This document shows positions 1-7,411 of a stretch of DNA of 64,000 nucleotides, one piece after another. Numbering within the stretch: position 1 is the first letter of the stretch; the number at the start of each line of letters is the position of its first letter. The position numbers and the translations under genes were made by a program. The stretch spans positions 2,157,501 to 2,221,500 of the forward strand of contig CP031585.1 in assembly GCA_003217735.2 (NCBI GenBank), in the 5' to 3' direction. The notes under the pieces were generated by a model that saw only the letters and a list, made by a program, of their open reading frames with translations, did not search any database and had not been told where the DNA came from. Source of the stretch: Marinibacterium anthonyi. Its GTDB lineage: Bacteria > Pseudomonadota > Alphaproteobacteria > Rhodobacterales > Rhodobacteraceae.

Positions 1-2
1 CC

Positions 3-554
3 GACGTGCTGGGGGAACACCTGCCGGACACGCTGTTCGTGGCGCCCGACGCGCCCGAGGAATGCCCGGGGTCGATGGGCGGGTTCCAGTGGTTCCCGAT
101 CCCCTGGATCGACGGATCCTCGGAAGAGGAATCCGCCAGGGGCATGGACATGGCGGTCGCGGATCTGAACGCGTTCCTGGATGCGCTGATGGTGGACGAG
201 GACGTGATGCCCGAGCAGGTGGTGCTGTTCGGCTTCAGCCAGGGCACGATGATGAGCCTTCACGTGGCGCCGCGCCGGGAAGACGCGGTCGCGGGTGTCG
301 TGGCCTTTTCGGGCCGGCTGATGTCGCCCGAGACCCTGGCCGAAGAGACGCTGGTGCGGCCGCCGGTGCTGCTGATCCATGGCGACGCGGACGAGGTGGT
401 GCCGCCGCAATCGCTGCCCCTGGCGGCGGAAGCGTTGCAGGAGGCGGGTTGGAAGGATGTCTATGCCCATGTGATGAAAGGCACCGGCCACGGAATCGCC
501 CCCGACGGGCTGAGCGTGGCGCTGGCCTTCATGCGCGACAAGCTGGGGCTGTAG
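3..554 (+). CDS. Alpha/beta hydrolase, carboxylesterase/phospholipase family (5' end outside window)
   Basis: The reading frame is already open at the left edge, so the N-terminus is missing; about 183 codons are visible. The protein has the serine-hydrolase triad of the small esterase/lysophospholipase family: nucleophile elbow GFSQG, an aspartate in HGDADEVVP and a histidine in GTGHGI near the C-terminus. Members of this family are cytoplasmic monomers of about 210-230 residues that hydrolyse short carboxyl esters. The missing part is therefore probably only 30-40 residues with the first beta strand. The substrate cannot be inferred. The next gene starts 44 bases downstream on the same strand and has its own ribosome-binding site. 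Confidence 0.85.
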   Translation, partial: DVLGEHLPDTLFVAPDAPEECPGSMGGFQWFPIPWIDGSSEEESARGMDMAVADLNAFLDALMVDEDVMPEQVVLFGFSQGTMMSLHVAPRREDAVAGVVAFSGRLMSPETLAEETLVRPPVLLIHGDADEVVPPQSLPLAAEALQEAGWKDVYAHVMKGTGHGIAPDGLSVALAFMRDKLGL

Positions 555-598
555 CCCCGACGTCGCGCGAGTTTAACGATCAAAAAAGGATTTCAGGC

Positions 599-904
599 AT
601 GATCGTGGTGACCGGAAAGTTCAAACTGACGAATCCCGCCTCGGCGCTTGAGCTGCAGCAGGCGACCATGAAGACGCTGACCGAGTCCCGCAAGGAACCG
701 GGCTGCATCGTCTATGAATTCAGCCAGGTGATCGGCGAAGGCCCGACCTTCCGGGTCTACGAGGAATGGGAAGACGAAGCGGCGCTGGCCGCGCACAGCC
801 AGATGCCCTACGTGATCGCCTTCAATGACGCCCTCGCGAAGGCCGGCGTCGAGGAGAAGTCGGTGATGAAGTTCGAGGGGGGGCCGAAAACGGCTCTGGG
901 CTGA
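599..904 (+). CDS. Putative antibiotic-biosynthesis-monooxygenase (ABM) fold quinol monooxygenase
   Basis: This 101-residue protein fits the dimeric alpha/beta-barrel ABM family (YgiN/LsrG-like). Supporting features are the N-terminal strand MIVVTGKF, the central EPGCIVYEF strand and the EEWEDEAALAAH segment typical of the family. Members act on quinols or small signalling molecules without a cofactor, and the actual substrate is unknown here. The start is the ATG at 599, preceded by an AAAAAGGA ribosome-binding site. The last 83 bases are overlapped by the convergent rluE gene, so the two transcripts are antisense to each other at their 3' ends. Confidence 0.75.
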   Translation: MIVVTGKFKLTNPASALELQQATMKTLTESRKEPGCIVYEFSQVIGEGPTFRVYEEWEDEAALAAHSQMPYVIAFNDALAKAGVEEKSVMKFEGGPKTALG

Positions 905-1436
905 CGTCTGTCCAGGCGCCGGGCGCGATGCCGTCCAGCGTCACCGCCCCGATCCGCCAGCGCACCAGCCGCAGGGTCGGGTGCCCGACCGCGGCCGTCA
1001 TCCGGCGCACCTGCCGGTTACGGCCTTCGCTGATGGTCAGTTCGATCCAGCAATCCGGCACCGACCTGCGTTCGCGGATCGGCGGCACGCGCGGCCAGAT
1101 GTCCGGCGGGGCGATCCGCCGGGCCTTCGCCGGGCGGGTCATGCCGTCCTTCAGTTCGACCCCCTTGGCCAGCGCCTGAAGGGCGGCGTCATCGGGCAGG
1201 CCTTCGACCTGGACCAGGTAGGTCTTTTCGAACTTGTGGCGCGGATCGGCGATGCGGGCCTGCAGTTTGCCGTCATCGGTCAGCAGCAAAAGCCCTTCGC
1301 TGTCGCGGTCCAGCCGGCCTGCCGGATAGATGCCCTTGACGTCGATGTGATCGGCCAAGGTCGGCCGCCCCGATTCCCCGCCCGAGAACTGGGTCAGCAC
1401 GCCGAAGGGTTTGTTGAAGGCGACAAGTTTGGGCAT
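822..1436 (-). CDS. rluE: 23S rRNA pseudouridine synthase RluE
   Basis: This 204-residue enzyme of the RsuA/RluE group lacks an S4 RNA-binding domain. The catalytic aspartate lies in GRLDRDSEGLL (Asp43), preceded by FNKPFGVLTQF and followed by PPIRERRSVP and EGRNRQVRRMT, which match E. coli RluE closely. RluE makes pseudouridine 2457 in the peptidyl-transferase region of 23S rRNA. The start chosen is MPKLVAFNKP at 1436, where the homology begins; a GTG/ATG-type extension of 13 residues upstream is possible. The Ser/Pro/Arg-rich last 20 residues are read antisense to the preceding monooxygenase gene and are probably not functional. Confidence 0.9.
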   Translation of the reverse strand: MPKLVAFNKPFGVLTQFSGGESGRPTLADHIDVKGIYPAGRLDRDSEGLLLLTDDGKLQARIADPRHKFEKTYLVQVEGLPDDAALQALAKGVELKDGMTRPAKARRIAPPDIWPRVPPIRERRSVPDCWIELTISEGRNRQVRRMTAAVGHPTLRLVRWRIGAVTLDGIAPGAWTDVSPEPFSAPPRTSSPTSPRRRPSRGRH

Positions 1437-1662
1437 CACGGCGTGTTCCGGGCTTATTTGGGGGGCAAAGGGCAAAGGATAGGGTGCCGCAGATGTGGAT
1501 AAGTGTCACCTGCTCGTCATGGAATCGTCTTATCTGTCTCGTGATCGTGGAACATCTGGGTCTTGCCAGAAACCAACCACGAGATATAGTCCTTGGAGTA
1601 TGAGGCAGGCTGAATGTCTCACGTCTCTGGGGGCGGGGCAGACAGGACGAGGGCACGACGAG

Positions 1663-2247
1663 ATGGACGGCGATTTCAGGACGGAATTTGTACGGGAACC
1701 TTCGGCGCTGAAACAGCATCCCGCCTTGGTTCTGAACGCTGATTACAGGCCGCTGTCCTACTACCCCCTGTCGCTTTGGCCCTGGCAGGAGGCGGTCAAG
1801 GCGGCCTGGCTGGACCGGGTGGACATCGTCGCCGAATACGACGAGGTGGTCCGCAGCCCGAGTACGCAGATCCGAATACCCTCTGTCGTCGTCCTGAAAG
1901 ACTTCGTAAAACCTCAAAAGCGCGTGGCCTTCACGCGCTTTAATTTATTTCTGAGGGACGAATTCCGCTGCCAGTACTGCGGGACCAAGGGCGACCTGAC
2001 CTTTGATCACGTGGTGCCGCGCGCCGCCGGGGGCATCACCAGCTGGCAGAACGTGGTGGCGGCCTGTTCGCGCTGTAACCTCAGGAAGGGATCTAAATCG
2101 CTGCGCCAGGCGGGCATGAACCTGCGCAAGCCGCCGCGCCAGCCAAATGCCGAGGAACTGCGCAACACCGGCCGCAAGTTCCCGCCCAACTACCTGCACG
2201 ACAGCTGGATGGACTTCCTTTACTGGGATTCCGAACTGGAGGCCTGA
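1663..2247 (+). CDS. HNH endonuclease family protein
   Basis: This 194-residue protein has a C-terminal HNH nuclease motif: zinc-binding CQYCG, then DHVVPRAAGG carrying the catalytic histidine, then CSRCNLRKG. The N-terminal part (LNADYRPLSYYPLSLWPWQ) is characteristic of a widespread, chromosomally encoded HNH family whose job is unsettled but is probably DNA repair or genome maintenance rather than restriction. The ATG at 1663 is used because homology-like sequence begins soon after it; the frame stays open back to 1495. The gene overlaps the convergent ornithine cyclodeaminase gene by 28 bases. It has no restriction or toxin partner next to it. Confidence 0.8.
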   Translation: MDGDFRTEFVREPSALKQHPALVLNADYRPLSYYPLSLWPWQEAVKAAWLDRVDIVAEYDEVVRSPSTQIRIPSVVVLKDFVKPQKRVAFTRFNLFLRDEFRCQYCGTKGDLTFDHVVPRAAGGITSWQNVVAACSRCNLRKGSKSLRQAGMNLRKPPRQPNAEELRNTGRKFPPNYLHDSWMDFLYWDSELEA

Positions 2248-3290
2248 GGTGCCGCGCGCATCAGCATGCCGTACAGGTCGCGCGGATCGTCGGGGTCCGC
2301 CAGCAGGTCCAGCATGTGGCACAGTCCGGTGCGGTCCACCGCGTCGCGCAGGTAGCGCAGGGCCGAAAAATCCTCGATCGCAAAGCCGACACTGTCAAAC
2401 AGCGTGATCTGGTCGTCGCGGGTGCGCCCCGGTGCCGTGCCCGATATCACCTGCCACAGCTCGGTCACCGGGTAATCGGCATCCAGCTGCTGGATCTCGC
2501 CTTCGATGCGGGTCTGGGGCGGGAATTCCACGAAAATGTCGGACCGCAGAAGGATCGCCTTCGCCAGCTCGGTCTTGCCCGGACAGTCGCCGCCGATCGC
2601 GTTGATATGCACGCCCGCGCCGACCAGGTTGTCGGTCAGCACCGTGGCATTGCGCTTGTCGGCGGTGCAGGTGGTCAGGATCTGCGCGCCTTCCACGGCC
2701 TCTTCCGGTGTCTTGCAGATGACGACATCCAACCCCGTGCCGCGCAGGTTGGCCGCGCATTTGGCGGTGGCGGCGGCGTCGGTGTCGTACAGACGGACGG
2801 TCGTCAGCCCGATCAGCGCCTTCATCGCCAGCGACTGGAATTCCGACTGCGCGCCATTGCCGATCATCGCCATGGTGGTCGCGCCCCGGGGGGCCAGGTG
2901 TTTCGCCACCATGGCCGAGGTCGCCGCCGTGCGCAGCGCGGTCAGCAGCGTCATCTCGCTCAGCAGCACCGGGTAGCCGGTAGCGACATCGGCCAGCAGG
3001 CCAAAGGCGGTCACGGTCTGCAGCCCTTCGGCGGTGTTCCTGGGGTGGCCGTTGACGTATTTGAAGCCATAGACCTCGCCATCCGACGTCGGCATCAGTT
3101 CGATCACGCCTTCCTTGGAATGGGACGCGATGCGGGGCGTCTTGTCGAACAGCTCCCATCGGCGGAAATCCCGTTCGATATAGTCGGCCAGCCCGCGCAG
3201 CATGTCCTGCAGCCCGATCCGGTGGACCAGCTGCATCATGTGATCGACGGACACAAAAGGCACCAGGGCCTTGTCGGAGGGGGTCAGCAT
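2220..3290 (-). CDS. ocd: Ornithine cyclodeaminase
   Basis: This 356-residue enzyme of the ornithine cyclodeaminase/mu-crystallin family converts L-ornithine to L-proline and ammonia with bound NAD+. The sequence shows the long N-terminal segment of the true cyclodeaminases (MPTSDGEVYGFKYVNGHP), the LRTAATSA stretch, the Rossmann glycine motif MIGNGAQSEFQ and GGDCPGKTEL. It lies 11 bases downstream of the arginase gene on the same strand. The pair therefore forms an arginine to ornithine to proline pathway, probably controlled by the divergent Lrp-type regulator. Confidence 0.92.
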   Translation of the reverse strand: MLTPSDKALVPFVSVDHMMQLVHRIGLQDMLRGLADYIERDFRRWELFDKTPRIASHSKEGVIELMPTSDGEVYGFKYVNGHPRNTAEGLQTVTAFGLLADVATGYPVLLSEMTLLTALRTAATSAMVAKHLAPRGATTMAMIGNGAQSEFQSLAMKALIGLTTVRLYDTDAAATAKCAANLRGTGLDVVICKTPEEAVEGAQILTTCTADKRNATVLTDNLVGAGVHINAIGGDCPGKTELAKAILLRSDIFVEFPPQTRIEGEIQQLDADYPVTELWQVISGTAPGRTRDDQITLFDSVGFAIEDFSALRYLRDAVDRTGLCHMLDLLADPDDPRDLYGMLMRAAPQASSSESQ

Positions 3291-3301
3291 CGGCGGTCTC
3301 C

Positions 3302-4228
3302 TTACGCGTAGGCGCGGGTGGGACGGTCAAAGACGCGGCGGCCCAGGGCCGAGGCGGTCAGGTCCACCATCAGCTGGGCGGTGCGGCCGCGTTCGTCCAG
3401 AAAGGGGTTCAGTTCGACCAGGTCGAGCGAGGTCATGAGGCCGCTGTCATGCAGCATCTCCATCACCAGATGGCCTTCGCGCACGGTGGCGCCGCCGGGG
3501 ACGGTGGTGCCGACGGCAGGCGCGACGGAGGGGTCCAGGAAGTCGACATCTAGCGACACGTGCAGCAGCCCGTTCGCGGCGGCGACCTTGTCGAGGAAGG
3601 CGGACAGGGGGCGGGCGATGCCGGTCTCGTCGATTTCGCGCATGTCGTGGCGGTGGATCGTGGTGCGCTGCAGGTCGGCGCGTTCTTCCGGGTCGACCGA
3701 CCGCAGGCCGATGATGCAGATGTTGCCGTGCGGCACCGGCGCGGTGACACGCGGAAAACCGGTAAATCCGGGCCGCCCCGTGACATAGCCCAGCGGCGTG
3801 CCGTGCAGGTTGCCCGAGGTCGATGTGTGTGGCGTGTGGAAATCGCTGTGCGCGTCAAGCCAGAGCACGAAGAGAGGGCGGCCGATCCGCTTGGCATGGT
3901 TGGCCACACCGGCGACGGACCCGATGGACAGCGCATGATCGCCTCCCAGGAAGATCGGCAGCCCTCGCGGCATCGCGTCTTCGGCGGCGCGGATCAGGCG
4001 GTGGGTCCAGCCGATGTTGCGCTGATGCTGGTGGATGTGGGTTGCCGGGTCGTCGGCCCCGTGTTCGGCGGGGACGAGGTTGCCCATGTCCTCGACCCGG
4101 TGGCCAAGATCCTCAAGCGCCTCTGCCAGGCCGGCGGTGCGATAGGCGTCGGGGCCCATCAGGCAGCCGGACCGGCGCTTGCCGCTGTCCACCGGCGCGC
4201 CGATGAGGATACAGGTCTGTCGGGGCAT
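3302..4228 (-). CDS. rocF: Arginase
   Basis: This 308-residue ureohydrolase hydrolyses L-arginine to ornithine and urea using two manganese ions. The metal-binding signatures are visible as GGDHALSIG, WLDAHSDFHT and SLDVDFLDPSVAP, and the substrate-binding loop follows the third motif. The start is MPRQTCILIG at 4228, preceded seven bases upstream by GGAG; the frame extends ten codons further without improving the match. It is the first gene of the arginase-ocd pair and is divergent from an Lrp/AsnC regulator, an arrangement typical of arginine/ornithine catabolism in alphaproteobacteria. Confidence 0.93.
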   Translation of the reverse strand: MPRQTCILIGAPVDSGKRRSGCLMGPDAYRTAGLAEALEDLGHRVEDMGNLVPAEHGADDPATHIHQHQRNIGWTHRLIRAAEDAMPRGLPIFLGGDHALSIGSVAGVANHAKRIGRPLFVLWLDAHSDFHTPHTSTSGNLHGTPLGYVTGRPGFTGFPRVTAPVPHGNICIIGLRSVDPEERADLQRTTIHRHDMREIDETGIARPLSAFLDKVAAANGLLHVSLDVDFLDPSVAPAVGTTVPGGATVREGHLVMEMLHDSGLMTSLDLVELNPFLDERGRTAQLMVDLTASALGRRVFDRPTRAYA

Positions 4229-4294
4229 TGGGGGCTCCATCTGGCTGGGATGGATCAAGTATCTTCCGAAGTGGGGTAGCCGGAAGGCGCCATA

Positions 4295-4762
4295 TTGGCC
4301 AAAGTGGACGCAATATTGTCAGATCGGAAAGCTGTAGTGGACGAAACGGACGAACGCATCCTGGGCGCCCTGCGGCGCAACGCGCGCATGTCGCTGTCGG
4401 ACATGAGCCATCTGCTGGGCCTGTCGCGCACCACCCTGCGCACCCGCATCGAACGGATGGAACGCGACGGTGCCATCCAGGGCTATACCGTGGTGCTGAA
4501 ACAGGACGTGGCGCAGGACCCGGTGCGCGGGCTGATGATGCTGGGGATCGAAGGGCGCGGCGCCGACCGGATACTGCGCCAGCTGCAGGGCATGGCCGAG
4601 GTGCGCGCGGTGCATTCGACGAACGGCCGCTGGGACCTGATCGCCGAGATCGGCACCGACACGCTGGAAGGCTTCGACGCGGTGCTGGCCCGGATCCGGC
4701 GGCTGGACGGCGTGTCGACCAGCGAGACCAGCCTGCTGCTCAGGACCAGCCGGGCGCGTTAG
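4295..4762 (+). CDS. Lrp/AsnC family transcriptional regulator of the arginase operon
   Basis: This 155-residue protein has an N-terminal winged helix (VDETDERILGALRRNARMS, then a recognition helix in GLSRTTLRTRIERM) and a C-terminal RAM ligand-binding domain with the usual IQGYTVVLKQD entry and a DLIAEI strand. Members form octamers that sense amino acids. It is transcribed divergently from arginase across only 66 bases, so it probably activates the arginase-ocd genes in response to arginine or ornithine. The start is the TTG at 4295, seven bases after GGAAGG; a GTG at 4304 is the alternative. The last four bases overlap the convergent dsbB gene. Confidence 0.88.
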   Translation: MAKVDAILSDRKAVVDETDERILGALRRNARMSLSDMSHLLGLSRTTLRTRIERMERDGAIQGYTVVLKQDVAQDPVRGLMMLGIEGRGADRILRQLQGMAEVRAVHSTNGRWDLIAEIGTDTLEGFDAVLARIRRLDGVSTSETSLLLRTSRAR

Positions 4763-5217
4763 CGCCGGGCGTTGTAGGCGGCGATCCAGAGAAGGGCGAG
4801 GGCGAAGGAGAAGATCGCGTTCCAGCTGGCCATGGAGAGGTTCAGGAACGCCCATGCGACCTGGTCGCACTGCACGACGGGCGCGCTCAGGATCTGGTCC
4901 ATCAGCTGATCGGTGCTAAGCCCCGAGACACTGCCCGAGGTGCAGGTCGTCGGCCCCTGCCACCAGTGGCGTTCGACGCCGGTGTGATAGATGCCCACCA
5001 CGCCCGAGGCGGCGGCGGCCAGCGCCCCCAGAAGGCACAGGATGCGCGCCCGGAAGGCCAGCGCCAGCACCCCGATGGCAACAGCGGCGGCATGGGGATA
5101 GCGCTGAAGATAGCACAGGTGGCAGGGCGCGAGCCCGCCGATATACTGGAAGCCGAGCGCGCCCAGCAGAAGCGCGGCGGAACCGAGGGCGGCAAGAAGG
5201 GTGAGGGTGGTACGCAT
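4759..5217 (-). CDS. dsbB: Disulfide bond formation protein B
   Basis: This 152-residue inner-membrane protein has four hydrophobic segments. The DsbB cysteine pairs are present: C-x-x-C in APCHLCYLQRYPH, which passes electrons to ubiquinone, and a periplasmic second pair with one cysteine in TTCTSG and the other in VQCDQVAW, which reoxidises DsbA. The start codon overlaps the stop of the upstream DedA-like gene (TGATG), so the two are translationally coupled. Confidence 0.92.
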   Translation of the reverse strand: MRTTLTLLAALGSAALLLGALGFQYIGGLAPCHLCYLQRYPHAAAVAIGVLALAFRARILCLLGALAAAASGVVGIYHTGVERHWWQGPTTCTSGSVSGLSTDQLMDQILSAPVVQCDQVAWAFLNLSMASWNAIFSFALALLWIAAYNARR

Positions 5218-5795
5218 CAGAAAGCCTTGATGAGGAAGAAGCCGCCGATCAGGGCGAGGACGAAACCGGTCAGGACGAGGCCCAGCCGCTTTTCAATGAA
5301 ATCGCGGATCGGCGGGCCGAAGGCCCACAGCAGCCAGGCCACGATGAAGAACCGTCCGGCCCGCGCGACGATCGAGGTGATGACGAAGGTGCCCAGCGGC
5401 ATGCCAGTCCAGCCCGACATGATCGTGATCACCTTGTAGGGAAACGGCGTCAGCCCGGCGGCCAGCACCGCCCAGAACCCGAGATCGTTGAACTTCTGGT
5501 TGAACGCGTCCATCGCGTCGGCCTTGCCTAGCGACGCCAGGATCGGCTGTCCGATCGCGTCGAAGGCGAAGGCGCCGATGGCATAGCCCAGAAGCCCGCC
5601 CAGAACCGACGAGACCAGCGCGACGAAGGCGATCAGAAATGCCTTGTCGCGTGCGGCCAGGATCATGGGTATCATCAACAGGTCCGGCGGGATCGGAAAG
5701 ACAGAGCTTTCCAGGAACGAAACCAGGGCCAGCGCCCAGAGCGCATGCGGATGGTGCGCCAGGGCGAGCGTGCGGTCGTAGAGTGATCTGATCAT
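5217..5795 (-). CDS. YqaA/DedA family integral membrane protein
   Basis: This 192-residue protein has several transmembrane helices. The SNARE-associated/DedA-type core is visible in FLESSVFPIPPDLLMIP and in GLTPFPYKVITIMSGW, where acidic, proline and arginine residues re-enter the membrane. DedA-family proteins are proposed lipid scramblases/flippases that use the proton gradient. The start is MIRSLYDRTL at 5795; upstream sequence is rich in arginine and proline and is unlikely to be coding. It is translationally coupled to dsbB, an association seen in many alphaproteobacteria and suggestive of an envelope role. Confidence 0.85.
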   Translation of the reverse strand: MIRSLYDRTLALAHHPHALWALALVSFLESSVFPIPPDLLMIPMILAARDKAFLIAFVALVSSVLGGLLGYAIGAFAFDAIGQPILASLGKADAMDAFNQKFNDLGFWAVLAAGLTPFPYKVITIMSGWTGMPLGTFVITSIVARAGRFFIVAWLLWAFGPPIRDFIEKRLGLVLTGFVLALIGGFFLIKAF

Positions 5796-5918
5796 CTGCC
5801 GGGGCGGCCTCGGATACGGCTTTTGACATCGGCAAAGCATGGCGGGGCTGCGGGGTCAAGCTTGCGGGCCGGGCAGGGGTCGTGGATCATTCACAATGAC
5901 GTCACGCGCTCAACCGCA

Positions 5919-5938
5919 CGGATGAATTGGTTCATCCG
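5919..5938. promoter_or_regulatory. Perfect inverted repeat, candidate operator
   Basis: CGGATGAATTGGTTCATCCG has two perfect 8-base arms around TTGG. It lies 67 bases before the ATG of the winged-helix-like protein at 6006, a distance that fits an operator. Autoregulation by that protein is a guess. Confidence 0.5.
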
Positions 5939-6005
5939 GTTTCGGAACATTGACCAAAAGGGCACTCTCTGGGAATGAGGCAGTATTGGGGCAGGTGAGG
6001 TGGTT

Positions 6006-6488
6006 ATGAGCAAGATGTCAGACAATGGCGATCCGCGACTGGTGGGGTTGGCCGAAAGGACGATCCGGTCGACACGGCTGATGCGGGCTATCGGGTTCGA
6101 CGCCCTGGAGCTGGCTCTGGCGGTTGCCTTCCACGACGCGACACGCCCCTGGACGGCGCGCGCCCTATCCGACTACATCTGCCACCCGCGCACCAATGTG
6201 CTGAAGCGGCTGCGTGAACATTCGGGCAATGGCATTTTCAGCAAGACGCCCCAGGGCTGGATCGTCTGCGCCGAGGCGCAGGAGATCTATTGCAGGTTCC
6301 TGTCGGATTTCCTGGACCTGCTGGCCGGCGAACGTGTCGGGTTTTCGACCGACGTGGTCGCCTATTTCGAAACCGCAATGAGCGATCCGCGCCGGCCTTC
6401 GCGCCGGCAGATGGATGCCGCGCTGGCTCGGTCGATCACCTTCCCCAAACAACCCCTGATCTTCCGCCACGTCCGCGAGGAGACCTGA
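6006..6488 (+). CDS. Hypothetical protein, possibly winged-helix DNA-binding
   Basis: This 160-residue protein belongs to no family I can name. Its middle third (WTARALSDYICHPRTNVLKR followed by an LREHSGNGIFSKTPQGWIV hairpin) has the helix-turn-helix plus wing pattern of MarR/PadR-like regulators, so DNA binding is plausible. There is no signal peptide or membrane segment. The start is the ATG at 6006 after GGTGAGG. A perfect 20-base palindrome lies 67 bases upstream. The gene sits alone between the dsbB pair and tRNA-Leu. Confidence 0.6.
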   Translation: MSKMSDNGDPRLVGLAERTIRSTRLMRAIGFDALELALAVAFHDATRPWTARALSDYICHPRTNVLKRLREHSGNGIFSKTPQGWIVCAEAQEIYCRFLSDFLDLLAGERVGFSTDVVAYFETAMSDPRRPSRRQMDAALARSITFPKQPLIFRHVREET

Positions 6489-6558
6489 GCCGACAGGGCG
6501 AAGGCGGGCTCTTTGCCTATGGACAAGACTTGGGTACCGGCGCTAGATCTTGGGTGAG

Positions 6559-6642
6559 GCCCAAGTGGCGGAATGGTAGACGCAGGGGATTCAAAATCCC
6601 CCGCCGCAAGGCGTGCCGGTTCGAGTCCGGCCTTGGGTACCA
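6559..6642 (+). tRNA. tRNA-Leu (anticodon CAA)
   Basis: This is an 84-nt tRNA with encoded CCA. The acceptor GCCCAAG pairs with CTTGGGT (G-U at the first pair). The anticodon stem GGGGA/TCCCC encloses loop TTCAAAA, giving anticodon CAA, which reads UUG. A long variable arm typical of leucine tRNAs follows, then the T-arm GCCGG-TTCGAGT-CCGGC and discriminator A. AT-rich, gene-poor DNA begins within about 300 bases of its 3' end. Confidence 0.95.
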
Positions 6643-7123
6643 CAGGCCTTCAAAACCGAAAATTCGGGGCAGGCCTGCGGTCCTTGTTCCGGGCGGTGAA
6701 TTCGCCGGATGAAATGCCCGGTGGCACGCGGCATGACGCTGCCATTGTTGTGTCTGGACAGAACGGCTCACTTTCGACACAATTGTAATTGAAGTTGAAG
6801 GCAGCGGCCGTGCTGGTGAATTGCGCGCGGCCAGTACATGTGTGTCGGGTGAAAAGCCTGTGATGTGTGCAAGCCCGGGTCATGAATGCGGCCGTACATG
6901 GCAATCCATTTGACTCTTTGGGTGGGAAAGGCTGGAATTTCCGGGGCGGGAGTGATTGGGGCAAAAACCCTATTGCTTTATTTTCCCTGTTTTGGAATTT
7001 TTGGTATACTAACGATATTGATCTTGTTCACGAGTGTCAGAAGAGATTGTAAAATGTTAAAGTTAAATTTTTACTTAAATCCAAATGATCATGGTGAAGG
7101 TGCCGGGAGTGAAAGGTCGGGGC
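6643..7123. other. Gene-poor spacer becoming AT-rich
   Basis: I see no convincing gene here. From about 6940 the base composition drops sharply toward A+T relative to the rest of the window. An extended -10 element is the only regulatory feature noted. I found no copy of the tRNA 3' end that would mark an attachment site. Confidence 0.5.
7002..7010 (+). promoter_or_regulatory. Candidate extended -10 promoter element
   Basis: TGGTATACT matches the TGnTATAAT extended -10 consensus closely and lies in AT-rich DNA. No good -35 is seen, as is usual for extended -10 promoters. It would transcribe the small gene starting at 7124. Confidence 0.4.
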
Positions 7124-7411
7124 ATGTCCGCTTTTGAGTTGATAGAGAACATGGCCTTGATGATACGGCACATTTCGCCACGTGCCGTGCTGCTCGAAGT
7201 CGGGGACGTGGCCGAAGGACCAGGCGGCAAGTACCAGCCCGCAGTGTGGGAAATAGGGGGCACGCAAGTGCAGGCGGTTGTCGTCTACGTTGACAGTTCG
7301 CGCCCGATCGCCGTCGGCGCAGTGTGGTCGGACGTACAAATGGCCAGCGAAGCGGCGCGCCGCTTTGCTGCAAGGGCCGCTGAATGTGAACTCTTCGACG
7401 ATTTGATCTAG
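7124..7411 (+). CDS. Small hypothetical protein in AT-rich island
   Basis: This 95-residue protein has no recognised family. The first 30 residues form an amphipathic helix (FELIENMALMIRHIS), followed by predicted beta strands (AVLLEVGDV, QVQAVVVYVDSS) and a C-terminal helix rich in alanine and arginine ending in ECELFDDLI. The start is the ATG at 7124, seven bases after GAAAGG; ATGs at 7085 and 7091 lack a ribosome-binding site. An extended -10 lies about 115 bases upstream. The composition is more like the chromosome than its AT-rich surroundings. It may be a real small gene in an acquired segment. Confidence 0.5.
   Translation: MSAFELIENMALMIRHISPRAVLLEVGDVAEGPGGKYQPAVWEIGGTQVQAVVVYVDSSRPIAVGAVWSDVQMASEAARRFAARAAECELFDDLI

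Noticed and set aside
1495-1662. Upstream extension of the HNH protein
   Set aside because: The 56 extra residues show no family similarity and lie in the rluE divergent leader.
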